A DNA stretch of 64,000 nt from Psettodes erumei (taxonomy: Eukaryota > Chordata > Actinopteri > Pleuronectiformes > Psettodidae): assembly GCA_016785225.1 (NCBI GenBank), contig JAFBJZ010000112.1:1240001-1304000 (forward strand), in the 5' to 3' direction. The notes beneath the pieces are model-generated. The model was not told the DNA's origin. It saw nothing but the letters and a program-made list of their open reading frames with translations, and did no database searches. Shown piece by piece: positions 48,401 through 60,321 of this stretch. Position 1 is the first letter of the stretch. The number at the start of each line of letters is the position of its first letter. A program made the position numbers and the translations under genes.

Positions 48401-51400
48401 TCTCTCTCACTCTTTGTCCTGTTCCAAAACAGGTCAGTCACGGTTGTTACCTGGAAGCAATTTATGTCTGACGACTTTTGAAACCTTTCTGGATGTCACT
48501 GCATGACGCTGAAGTGGAGGATAGTGGGTGTGAGAGCTCCTATTGAAGACATTGAGACAACATGGTGCCTGTGCTTTCCATGCTTTTTTTGTGTGCGTGA
48601 CGTTGAAGTTGTGCTATTGTATTGAATGTTATTAGTTGTTTTTTGTTGTTGTTTTTAAAAGTGTTCACGGATGCAGTTAAACAAGCAATACAAAGCTTAA
48701 AAAACCCAAACACTTACTGGTAAAAAAAAAAAAAGAAATCTGAGTGTTGGTACACACTGATGGTTTGCATCAGTATTGATAAGTGTGTGGTTAACTGTGT
48801 GTTAATTTGGGTGATGATGTGGCAGCTTTGTTTATATTTTTGGCGAAAGTATTGTGGAACATGCAATATGTAAGATATTGGGATTGAGAAAATGTGTTTT
48901 TTTTTGTTTGTGTCATATATTCAGTTACAACTCATTCCTGAGGTAACACACACACTTGTCTCTCTTCAGGCATGTAGTTCTACTTGGGCAAGAGACCAAG
49001 ATTGTCCCCTTTCCACTGTTAAGTACAGTTGAAATTTAGGAAAGGAAATGAGTTGCTGAAAGCCTTTTGCCTTCTAAGACTCTGGAAGTACAGCAACATT
49101 TTGTAGTGATTATTTCATGGGGAGCTGAATCTACAGGGAAGAAAGAACAGTATTCTGTTGTGCACAGTGAGCCAAGAAAAGATTGTCAAAAGCCAAATCC
49201 TTCAAAAGACTAGAGGTGTCCGAATTGGATGGTGAACAATTGGCAGAGCTCACAGGACATCACAGGAAACAATCCCTGTCTCAAAAAGCAACATCTCTTC
49301 TCTGTGAGATACTGAAAGAAATCAGGACCTCAGAATTGGACGTTGATTTTGAAATTTTAAGTGGGACTAATGTGCCAAAACTCATGGAAGTCTAGGACAT
49401 AATCCACAGCCAGAGTGATGGTCCCAGGCCCTAATAAACCTATTGGAGGTGGAACCCCAAAAGTTCTTGAAGGGGCAATTGTCGTAGTAGTGGCAGTCAA
49501 AAAAGCTGCTTGGCCGTATACGACAAAAGGATATCCATTGTCAAACTTGAGGTGGTATTGGTTTCTCAGTACAAATCAAACTTCAAGAAGAAGTGTACTT
49601 GGCTGCAGTAAGGTCATTATTGCATGAACTTACTCTTTAAAGTTGATGATACTGGCATGCCAACAACTGATACGCTGACGAAAAGCACATTGACAGTCTT
49701 AAAAGCCTGAAGAGACCTACCAGGAGGAAGATACAGCATTTCTTAATGCAATGATTAACAATGGCTATGCAGAAGTGGTGCCTCAAGAGCTGGTGGTATG
49801 CCAAGATGGCAGGGTGTGGTATCTCTGTCAAAACAGGGTTTACCAAGCAAAGACAAACTGGAACAAAATTTAAAGGACCTGTCGTTAACTGTCAACTTTT
49901 GCAAGGTGACAAAGGTGCAAAAACTGTTTCTGTGGTTTCTTAAGATTTCGACAGAAGGTTGCTCTGGAGACTCACCTCCAGGCTGTTCCACCTTCACTTT
50001 CTGTAGTGATGTAGTCCAATGGGACACAGAATGAAAATCTTTGGAGCAGTTTCATCACCGAGCTGTGGCAATTATTGATTGATGAGGACTGCAGTGGATA
50101 GGAAGGATGACCTCAAAGTGGAACTGAACTATACCTTCCACAACAAATTTCATGAGTCTGAATTTTTGCCCACAGACAAAGATTACTGACATAAGTAGGG
50201 GTTGTAATAAGCACTGAAGCAAGGAGGAGTGGTGACAGAGACATCGAGACGTGCTGTTGTGAGCAGGGTCAGCGAAAAATCAGACTTTACAGTTGAGAAA
50301 ATGTAGTCTCAAAGGAAAGAGCTGTGTAAGGCCATTTGAGTGTGCATGTCAACATGCAGTTGTGTTACTCTGGAAATGCAGCTACTTCTACAAACAACGA
50401 TAAGATGGACAGAAGACTGTCATTAATCATCATTAATGTGCTGTTCCACCTGCTCATCAGACCAGCTCCTCTCAAGATTTGTTTGTTCTTCATTGCAACT
50501 GCAATGCATGAAGGGAACATGGAGGTGTATTAATATAGTGATAGTGTGTGAGACCCACCTTGTGTCTGCTTCTCCACCCAGCTGTTGATTTGGAGCCTTG
50601 CTGCCTCATACTTGTTTATGAAGTCCACAGACTCCAGCTCTGCATCATAGTACTTCCTGGTTTGTACTAAGAAATCCTGGAATCATCATCAACATATTAA
50701 GTGATTCTGATCACCTATACAAAATATAATCATAATCTATACATGACTTAATGCAATTTACAGTCATTACAGCCAGGAGAGTCTTTTCACAATCACTGTT
50801 TTACTTGCTTGTATGCTGGCCTACTGTGCACTCGCTTAAAGAGTTCTACCTGTGTCTTTCATCCACTCCCACCTAACACTGTACACAAAACCACACCTCA
50901 CCATGAGGATCACATCACACATGCTGAAACACACACCGGAAGAAACTGGTAGGACTGCTCCCCGTACAGTCTGTTGGCAACACTCAGGGTGTACAGAGCT
51001 TCTCCCTTGTTGAGCTCTCTCAGCAGTTGGGCGAAGCTGGCGTTGACATCACCCTGACATTCCTGGGTTCTCAGACACTGTGGACAAAGAAGACAAGTGA
51101 TGAGACTGACTGAAACAATATGTCAGACATTCAAAGACAATAAGAAGCTGAAGTGGAAAAAGAGAAATAAACTGGAACACCTTTTACAGTGACTTGAAAG
51201 GGGCCATGGAAATGCTTGCCAAAGCCTTGATGAACTTTTCCAGAAAGCTTCACATGAAGGCACGTTATCCCTCCACCATGCTGTTGTTCAAATGGTTATT
51301 TAGTCAAAACAGAAGCCCATCTTTTAATAAAGGATTTATGTTATGGCTGGTGTGGATCAAACCATCAGTTTGCACAGACTGTCATTGTGATATTAGCTCA

Positions 51401-51919
51401 ATTTGGTTTCTATCCCCATACGAGATTAATACACCAGTCAAGGCAGATATACAAAAAGGAAACAGCTTAATTTGTATATATTTAATTTCCTTCATACAGT
51501 TTTGATGGGCTGTCACAGTTTAAAATGCTTGAGGACTAAGTTTTATCACACTGTGGTTTCCAGCAGCTGCTGACAAGAGAAACACCAGAAAGAAACCACA
51601 ATGTGATGTTGGCCAAATTTGGTTTAATCCACATACAAGAGTGTTATCAGAGTTATACACCAGTCAAGACAGGAGACAGCTTTGAGAGCACACCAGAAGA
51701 AAAGCAAGGACTGCATTCCTGTAAATTATGCAATACTATGAGGTTTGTAGGTGACAGGCCACATACACATGAAACCTTCAGAAGAGAGTTTAGTATCCAA
51801 ACAAGTGAGAGATCTCTTTGTCTCCAAGGCTGCACCCCCACCATCCTCACTTAGTTTATCATTCCTGTACCCTGGCTCTGTTACCACCTTCAGCAGATGT
51901 GGGGGAACAGACCTGCTGC

Positions 51920-51973
<54 letters not shown>

Positions 51974-53488
51974 ATCTGTGGCTGCCTCGCCTCAGTGAGG
52001 CAGAGGACCTAGGGGTGCAATTGGTAGTGTTCACTGTTAAGTTAGACATCACCACTTGGGAGGTGGCTCAACAATTAAGCCAGGTCAAACAGCTGATCTG
52101 GCACAAGTGAGTAAAATGACATTTAGTCTTAGTTAAAATACTTGAGGAAGGTGCACCAGCTGGCACAGCATCAAAAATGAACAATCAGTGTCTTTGTATG
52201 GGTCTGGTTTTGTAACTGAAACATCAATTTAGACAGTAAAAAATGTATTGCATGGACTGGATGTATATGCTATACCATTATTCATGCAGGGTTTTTTGTT
52301 GTTGCACTTATGATAAATTAGGTCAAAGTTTGAGCACACTTCTTACTGACACTGTTTTTTTAAAGGTATCGAGGGAGTGTGGGAAAACTGGAGAGTAATG
52401 AAACTAATCTGATAAGATAAGATCTGATTAAAAATATCCAGTATGTGCACATATTGTGGTGAAAGTGTGTGCAAACCAGTTTGCAAACTGAGCAGAAAAT
52501 TTGCTAAAAAAAAAATGTAAAAAATACAAATTGAGAAACAGTTGACAAATCCGTTTTCTTACAAATGCAGATGGTGTCAAAACACAAAAACTGTTCACAC
52601 AACTGTCTGGTAACTGGTCACAACATCCTCGCAGCATCCTCATGTTGTCGTTGCTTTGTTTCGGGCAAACACACGACACACCCACTTTCTCTCATGTCAC
52701 CACATCTCTTGTTTCACACAAACTGTCTCAGTGTACAAGCTTTTACCAAAGTCCATCTGTCCGTCATTCTGACATACAGACCGCCACTGTGTGAGGGTTT
52801 TTAGTTTTATAAATCAGCCACTTAAATGAAGTATATCACTCCATATCCATAATTATTTTCATGTTCCATAACTGACAATTAGACATAAAAGTTTAGCTTT
52901 AACAACCTTGCTGGTGACATACTTGTTAAAAACCTAAGCATTAAGTTAAAAACTCTGAAGACTGTGATTCATTCTGTAACTCAGATTTTTTGTCCTTTTT
53001 GCTGATGTTAAAAGACTAAATGAGTGATTCATAGCAAACATGGGCTTACATGCCTCCAGTGCTCCACCCTGCCCTTTCATTCATGTAAACTTTAACCCAC
53101 TATCTTTCTGCAGCATTGAGATTCGGTGGAGCTTGAAACTTTCCCAGAGAGACATTGAGTTATGAAGCCACTGTGTTTGGTGGTGCATTTTTATGAGAAC
53201 AACCACAGAAACCTTTCAAAAATGTCAAATTATCAGCTTCACAATATTACACTGCTCCTGTTTAAATGACATGCAATGCACTGTGTGTGTGTGTGTATGT
53301 GTGTACTTTACCTCTGACATCTGTGTGGCTGTGTTGCCTCTGGCCCCCAGCAACACCATAGCCAGGGCTGAAGAGATGCTAAAAGGAGAGAAGAAGACAT
53401 TTGCGGTCTTGTCTTCATCACTCAGCTTTTTGAACAAAGCCAGAGAAAAGGTGGTGTTGGCCTTGGACAGAGGGGTTGATGATGCCAT
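45456..53488 (-). CDS. serpinb1: serpinb1-like gene C, nine coding exons, 418 aa, poly-Gln CD loop
   Basis: Exons in reading order: 53488-53312, 52008-51913, 51077-50937, 50676-50559, 47332-47190, 46423-46346, 46147-46058, 45973-45793 and 45688-45456 (TAA). The total is 1257 bases in one frame with GT-AG introns. It is a clade-B serpin with hinge EEGTEAAAAT and the usual signature. The reactive loop is two residues longer than in A or human SERPINB1. By hinge counting it reads P4-P2 S-V-L, P1 Gly, P1' Cys, so the cleaved bond may be Leu-Gly, Gly-Cys or Cys-Phe. The CD-loop exon has 19 consecutive Gln. The 3.2-kb intron 50558-47333 contains a BEL/Pao relic and a hAT-type element. From coding exon 3 on it is a near-identical inverted copy of gene D. 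Confidence 0.93.
47842..48352 (+). mobile_element. non-autonomous hAT-type element, copy 2, perfect 8-bp target duplication
   Basis: 511 bases with ends TAGTGGTGTGCG and CGCCCACCACTA, flanked on both sides by CTTCAGAC (47834-47841 and 48353-48360). The interior matches copy 1. The 8-bp duplication and end sequences fit the hAT superfamily. It sits in the large intron of gene C. Confidence 0.85.
49140..50150 (+). mobile_element. degenerate BEL/Pao retrotransposon pol fragment in gene C intron
   Basis: The plus-strand frames, opposite to gene C, show a broken pol. A GTNVPKLMEV block (about 49360-49395) resembles the segment before the reverse transcriptase in BEL/Pao elements. AEVVPQELV, DGRVWYL (about 49765-49825) and an FKG...NCQLLQG block (about 49870-49910) resemble the N-terminal reverse transcriptase region. 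Frameshifts and stops break it, and I see no LTRs. Recognition is from memory of the family. Confidence 0.65.
51913..52008 (-). other. CD-loop exon of gene C with 19-Gln tract
   Basis: Ninety-six bases, phase 0 at both ends, same splice sites as in gene B. The lead VLCLTEARQPQIE is identical to B; the tract is four codons longer (15 CAG, 4 CAA). This is the longest Gln run in the cluster. Confidence 0.85.
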
Positions 53489-53597
53489 TGTGCCTACAAA
53501 GAAAGGAAGAGAGAATATTGATTAGTACATTTTAAATAATGCTGTTATCTCTTTATCTAATTCATCAGAAGCTGAATGAGAAGCGTCCTGTACTTAC

Positions 53598-53660
53598 AGA
53601 AACCTTCCGTACGTAGTGCAGGGAGCAGGGGTCTTTCATCAACAGATTTCACTTGACTGT
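53598..53660 (-). promoter_or_regulatory. gene C non-coding exon 1 and core promoter
   Basis: On the minus strand the exon ends at 53598 before gtaagtacagg. The sequence gctccctgcac...tttct aligns with exon 1 of genes B and D. Upstream, the TATA box and GGAAGTGAAA site of gene D correspond to gtaaagaacaaaag and TCAAGTGAAA (53656-53647), so both core elements look weakened. The transcription start is not fixed by sequence. Confidence 0.5.
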
Positions 53661-54242
53661 GCAGTGCACTTTTGTTCTTTACAGGCTGACACACCTTAAC
53701 AGACTGAACCAGTTCTTCTTGGCACTGTATTCAGGACATGATAACAGTGAAATCTGAGCCATTTTTGTTTAATTATGAGATACAGCACAAGGGTGTAACA
53801 GGCAACAGGTTAAGACAGTGTGACATACCTATGCTGAAAGGGCTTGTTCAGGTTATTTGATGCGGGGCTGTGGTTGTGTACTGAATAGTTTGGCATGTGT
53901 GCTCCTACTTTGAGGAGGCAGAGGAGAATGACACAGACTGAGGCTGAGTCATGTACAGCTGTGCTCAGACAGGAACTTTTAAACAAGTTTTTAAAGTTCA
54001 CTTAATAATAAAAGAAAGCTTTAAAGCGCTTGTCTTAAAATATGCTATTGAACATTTGGCCTTTTTCCTCCATTTTCTCTTCCAACTCCTGTTGTATTTC
54101 CTCCAAAGATTCATTATTTTTCCCTAAGGCCTCAACAGTTCTGTCCTGAAGATTTTATTTTTATTTCACCTCTACTCATTCCCTACAATGGTGATTCTAA
54201 TTTGGATGGATAATTCAATATGAACTCCAATTATTATATATA
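53661..54242. other. gene C upstream flank
   Basis: The proximal 80 bases align with the gene D promoter flank; the rest shows nothing recognisable. Confidence 0.35.
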
Positions 54243-55261
54243 CACTGCTCAAAAAAATAAAAAAGGAACACTAAAATAACACATCCGAGATCTGAATGAA
54301 TGAAATATTCTTATTAAATACTTTGTTCTTTACATAACTGAATATGCTGACAACAAAATCACAAAAAATATCAATGGAAATGAAATTCATTAACCCATGG
54401 AGGTCTGGATTTGGAGTCACACTCAAAATTAAAGTGGAAAAACACTACAGGCTGATCCAACTTTGATGTAATATCCTTAAAACACGTTAAAATGAGGCTC
54501 AGTAGTGTGTATGGCCTCCACGTGCCTGTATGACCTCACTACAATGCCCGGGCATGCTCCTGATGAGGTGGTCTCCTGAGGATCTCCTCCCAGACCTGGA
54601 CTAAAGCATCTGCCAACTCCTGGACAGTCCATGGTGCAACGTGGCGTTGGTGGATGGAGCGAGACATGATGTCCCAGATGTGCTCAATTGGATTCAGGTC
54701 TGGGGAACGGGCGGGCCAGTCCATAGCATCAATGCCTTCATCTTGTGGGATTCTGGGTTGTAATTACAACCCCCACCCGTGGACTGGAGTGGATTCATGG
54801 AGTCGGTTTCTGACCGTGTGAGCAGACACATGCACATTTGTGGCCTGCTGGAGGTCATTTTGCAGGGCTCTGGCAGTGCTCCTCCTGTTCCTCCTTGCAC
54901 AAAGGCAGAGGTAGCGGTCCTGCTGCTGGGTTGTTGCCCTCCTACGGCCTCCTCCACATCTCCTGATGTACTGGCCTGTCTCCTGGTAGTGCCTCCATGC
55001 TCTGGACACTACGCTGACAGACACAGCAAACCTTCTTGCCACAGCTCACATTGATGTGCCATCCTGGATGAGCTGCACTACCTGAGCCACTTGTGTGGGT
55101 TGTAGACTCCGTCTCTTGTCTATTCTATTTGCACAACAGCATGTGAAATTGATTGTCAATCAGTGTTGCTTCCTAAGTGGAAAGTTTGATTTCACAGACG
55201 TGTGATTAACTTGGATTTACATTGTGTTGTTTAAGTGTTCCCTTTATTTTTTTGATCAGTG
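54243..55261 (-). mobile_element. internally deleted Tc1-like transposon between genes C and D
   Basis: TA at 54241-54242 and TA at 55262-55263 flank it. Ends are cactgctcaaaaaaataaa and ttatttttttgatcagtg. Minus-strand frames carry the helix-turn-helix region (RRFAVSVSVVSRAWRHYQ, about 55035-54980) and, at 54724-54660, the C-terminal DWPARSPDLNPIEH block. Most of the catalytic core between them is missing, so it cannot transpose itself. Confidence 0.85.
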
Positions 55262-55263
55262 TA

Positions 55264-56289
55264 TATTATTATATTTACTGTATATAACTTATTAGCGACA
55301 AAGACACATTTCTACTGTTTTGGCATCTTAATTCACAGATTTGTTCCTTTGAGTATTTTTTGGCCATTTTTAAAGTGAATCCAAGAGTCACAGCTGTCAC
55401 ATTTATGAGTCAATACATCTTCTCATCCTGCATGGGAAAATTAATCACCACAAATACAGTTAGCTATGAATACAAATATCCTGTGGGATAGGTATGTCAA
55501 GCCCCCTGAACCTGCCCTGTTGAAAAGACCTCACTAGTATCATGTTCCCAGTATCATTCCAAAAATAACTGGTTCAGTTTATCGGCAGGCATCAGCCTAT
55601 GAATGAGAAATAACAATGATCTCAGTGAGTCAAGTCTGTTGCAACAAAGAAGTAGCACAAGTTAAATCTACAAACCTTGAGGCATAATCCAAAAAGTTTC
55701 AGGAGTTTTTCTTGGCTCACCAATATTTGTTTAACCATGCGCGTCTTCCTCATTCACTGTGCTCATCGGGTCACTCTGTTGCTGTGCCCTTGTGACACAG
55801 TTCTGTCAGATCAGGAAATCTAAACCTGCTGTTAAACTTCTGTGTGTGTGAAATGGCTGTTGAGAGCAGTGAGAGCCTGATCAGACACTGGTCTGTCTTA
55901 ATATTTCCAATCTTTATTCTGGGGGCACTCATCTGGACCTGGAATTTAACTCAGTTAGGAATAATCTCAATAATTTATGTGACTGTTGTTTTCGCCATAT
56001 TACAACAGTGTATTAGTACTACAAATTATTAGGGCCATTGTAGGTGCAAAATTAATCAATAAATAAATACATGAGGCTGGAGGAAGAAGGTAATATTCCA
56101 AGATAAAACTCACAAATATTAAGATTCACTAATACATCTGATTGCTCTACAGGGGGAAATTAATCAGTAACACAACAACATTGGCTATTAAAAGAACTAT
56201 CCTGATACATAGGTTTGTTACTCTGCCTGAACCTGTCTAGTTGTATCTCCTAATTTAACACAAATGGGATACAGTGCCAAAACAAACCA
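55264..56289. other. gene D upstream flank
   Basis: Apart from the short hydrophobic frame at 55844-56032, nothing was recognised. Together with 53661-55263 it forms the roughly 2.7-kb spacer between the divergent C and D promoters. Confidence 0.35.
55844..56032 (+). other. short hydrophobic ORF between genes C and D, unrecognised
   Basis: A 62-codon frame has a polar start (MAVESSESLIRHW) followed by two hydrophobic stretches (around VLIFPIFILGALIW and IISIIYVTVVFAIL), like two membrane segments. It lies just upstream of the gene D promoter. No homologue is known to me; chance or a transposon remnant is possible. Confidence 0.2.
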
Positions 56290-56405
56290 GTCCAGTCCGT
56301 TAGGGTGTGTCACCATGTGAATATAAAACTGCACCACACAGGGAAGTGAAATTTGTCACCGAAAAACTCCTGATCCCTGCAGGACCACGAGAAAAGTGTC
56401 TGTCG
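56290..56405 (+). promoter_or_regulatory. gene D core promoter and non-coding exon 1
   Basis: TATAAA sits at 56322-56327. GGAAGTGAAA at 56342-56351 fits the ETS-IRF composite consensus GGAANNGAAA, bound by PU.1/IRF in blood cells. Exon 1 ends at 56405 before gtaagtagggg and shares ctcctgatccctgcaggacc with gene B. The composite site is not preserved in B or C. Confidence 0.65.
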
Positions 56406-57005
56406 GTAAGTAGGGGACGCGCTTCACCCAGCTTGTGATTTCACTGATTGGTTGGTAAACAGCTGGTGTAACAGTAATACCTATTTAAGGTACAATGACT
56501 TTCGAGTTGATTTTACATTGAGCGGGAAACGTTTCATGTTGCAGGTGTTTAGTATCTATCTACTACCTTTAAAGATGCTGTTAATTGAAATCAAAGCTTA
56601 CAGTTAAACAGTTACAAAGTACATTGCATGTTTTCAACAGGATTACAACATGAACAACTAGAAATTAAGCAGCAAAGTTAAACATGTAAATTAAATATAA
56701 GATAGAAGCAATTTAAACAACAGCAGCAAGAAAGTGGGTAAAAGTTTGAAACCAAATGTTTTTTAATAATTACATTGAAATAACCCTGTCTGAAGTGTTT
56801 AATGTTTACTGAACTAAAGACTGAGTCACAACAGACAGTCAAGTCTTCATATTCAGAGATAAATGTTGTAGTTATAAATGGACTAACTTTGCAGTGGAGT
56901 TTGGCTGAGTGACAGAGAGGAAGAGATAAAAAAATAGATAAAGAGATAAAAGTATAATTTAAAATGTATTAATCACTGCTCTGTCCTCCTGTCTTTGTAG
57001 ACACA

Positions 57006-57449
57006 ATGGCATCATCAACCCCTCTGTCCAAGGCCAACACCTCCTTCTGTCTGGCTTTGCTCAAAAAGTTGAGTGATGACAACAAGACCGCAAATGTCTT
57101 CTACTCTCCTTTTAGCATCTCTTCAGCCCTGGCTATGGTGTTGCTGGGGGCCGGAGGCAACACAGCCACACAGATGTCAGAGGTACAGCACACACTCACA
57201 CACAAACGCACATCCACTGACAACTTGCCCTGCGTGAACTTTTACTGGTCCATTGGAACCAGTAGGAGTTTGACTATGGAAGACCCATGTATTCTGATAT
57301 GTAACAGCAATCATCATCTCCCTGAGTCTTTGTGCTGCAGAGAGGTTTATCCCCAGCTGAATAAAAGCATAACTTAACAGTGAACACTATTACTTGTACT
57401 CCTAGGTCCTCGGTTTCACTGATGCACAGAGGTCACAAGATGCAGGAGC

Positions 57450-57482
<33 letters not shown>

Positions 57483-60288
57483 GCAGCAGCGGCAGCAGGT
57501 CTGTTTCCCCACATCTGCTAAAAGTGTTAAAACCAATAATACAGGAATGATATGATACACTAACTGAGGCTAGAGGATGAAGTCATGTGGTGAGGGGGAC
57601 TTCAAGGAGCAAAAAACATTTCACTCATAAAGATGAGATGTTGTCCAGCAGTGGTCGTATCGCAGTGTGTTTCTCTAACACCACTCGTCCACAGTGTCTG
57701 AGAACCCAGGAATGTCAGGGTGATGTCAACGCCAGCTTCGCCCAACTGCTGAGAGAGCTCAACAAGGGAGAAGCTCTGTACACCCTGAGTGTTGCCAACA
57801 GACTGTACGGGGAGCAGTCCTACCAGTTTTTCCGGTGTGTGTTTCAGCATGTGTGATGTGATCCTCATGGTGAGGTGTGGTTTTGTGTACAGTGTTAGGT
57901 GGGAGTGGATGAAAGACACAGGTAGAACTCTTTAAGCGAGTGCACAGTAGGCCAGCATACAAGCAAGTAAAACAGTGATTGTGAAAAGACTCTCCTGGCT
58001 GTAATGACTTTAAATTGCATTAAGTCATGTATAGATTATGATTATATTTTGTATAGGTGATCAGAATCACTTAATGTGTTGATGATGATTCCAGGATTTC
58101 TTAGTACAAACCAGGAAGTACTATGATGCAGAGCTGGAGTCTGTGGACTTCATAAACAAGTATGAGGCAGCAAGGCTCCAAATCAACAGCTGGGTGGAGA
58201 AGCAGACACAAGGTGGGTCTCACACACTATCACTATATTAATACACCTCCATGTTCCCTTCATGCATTGCAGTTGCAATGAAGAACAAACAAATCTTGAG
58301 AGGAGCTGGTCTGATGAGCAGGTGGAACAGCACATTAATGATGATTAATGACAGTCTTCTGTCCATCTTATCGTTGTTTGTAGAAGTAGCTGCATTTCCA
58401 GAGTAACACAACTGCATGTTGACATGCACACTCAAATGGCCTTACACAGCTCTTTCCTTTGAGACTACATTTTCTCAACTGTAAAGTCTGATTTTTTTCG
58501 CTGACCCTGCTCACAACAGCACGTCTCGATGTCTCTGTCACCACTCCTCCTTGCTTCAGTGCTTATTACAACCCCTACTTATGTCAGTAATCTTTGTCTG
58601 TGGGCAAAAATTCAGACTCATGAAATTTGTTGTAGAAGGTATAGTTCAGTTCCACTTTGAGGTCATCCTTCCTATCCACTGCAGTCCTCATCAATCAATA
58701 ATTGCCACAGCTCGGTGATGAAACTGCTCCAAAGATTTTCATTCTGTGTCCCATTGGACTACATCACTACAGAAAGTGAAGGTGGAACAGCCTGGAGGTG
58801 AGTCTCCAGAGCAACCTTCTGTCGAAATCTTAAGAAACCACAGAAACAGTTTTTGCACCTTTGTCACCTTGCAAAAGTTGACAGTTAACGACAGGTCCTT
58901 TAAATTTTGTTCCAGTTTGTCTTTGCTCGGTAAACCCTGTTTTGACAGAGATACCACACCCTGCCATCTTGGCATACCACCAGCTCTTGAGGCACCACTT
59001 CTGCATAGCCATTGTTAATCATTGCATTAAGAAATGCTGTATCTTCCTCCTGGTAGGTCTCTTCAGGCTTTTAAGACTGTCAATGTGCTTTTCGTCAGTG
59101 CATCAGTTGTTGGCATGCCAGTATCATCAACTTTAAAGAGTAAGTTCATGCAATAATGACCTTACTGCAGCCAAGTACACTTCTTCTTGAAGTTTGATTT
59201 GTACTGAGAAACCAATACCACCTCAAGTTTGACAATGGATATCCTTTTGTCGTATACGGCCAAGCAGCTTTTTTGACTGCCACTACTACGACAATTGCCC
59301 CTTCAAGAACTTTTGGGGTTCCACCTCCAATAGGTTTATTAGGGCCTGGGACCATCACTCTGGCTGTGGATTATGTCCTAGACTTCCATGAGTTTTGGCA
59401 CATTAGTCCCACTTAAAATTTCAAAATCAACGTCCAATTCTGAGGTCCTGATTTCTTTCAGTATCTCACAGAGAAGAGATGTTGCTTTTTGAGACAGGGA
59501 TTGTTTCCTGTGATGTCCTGTGAGCTCTGCCAATTGTTCACCATCCAATTCGGACACCTCTAGTCTTTTGAAGGATTTGGCTTTTGACAATCTTTTCTTG
59601 GCTCACTGTGCACAACAGAATACTGTTCTTTCTTCCCTGTAGATTCAGCTCCCCATGAAATAATCACTACAAAATGTTGCTTTACTGCCAGAGTCTTAGA
59701 AGGCAAAAGGCTTTCAGCAACTCATTTCCTTTCCTAAATTTCAACTGTACTTAACAGTGGAAAGGGGACAATCTTGGTCTCTTGCCCAAGTAGAACTACA
59801 TGCCTGAAGAGAGACAAGTGTGTGTGTTACCTCAGGAATGAGTTGTAACTGAATATATGACACAAACAAAAAAAACACATTTTCTCAATCCCAATATCTT
59901 ACATATTACATGTTCCACAATACTTTCGCCAAAAATATAAACAAAGCTGCCACATCATCACCCAAATTAACACACAGTTAACCACACACTTATCAATACT
60001 GATGCAATCGTATCGGATCGATACTAGCCTGGTGAGATCGATTCTTTACTTTAAGTCCCGCCCTTTCCCGCGGTTTCGGCAAAGAGGAGACTCGCCGCGC
60101 CTGTGTCAGTGCAGAGCAGGCATACTTTGCTCCCCCTCTCTTGTGTTTAGATGTTGCGCAATCACATGAGTCACGTGACGTGACTTAGATGCGCAAAGCA
60201 AAAAGATTTTCTTAGAACATTTGATAATAAAGCATTTTCTATTTAATTATAAACTTTGCCCTAATTCTGTCCTGGGTTTTAACTATTT

Positions 60289-60321
<33 letters not shown>

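Larger units (their letters stand above)
45170..51077 (-). repeat. left arm of large inverted repeat (gene C exons 3-9 and 3' UTR)
   Basis: Its reverse complement matches 57695-63145 through exons, introns and 3' UTR, including the BEL/Pao relic and hAT-type element. Chance reading frames in the introns translate to identical or nearly identical peptides in both arms. The 6.6-kb spacer (51078-57694) holds both 5' ends and a Tc1-like element. The main difference is about 460 bases present here (about 48302-48765) and absent from the other arm. Confidence 0.9.
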
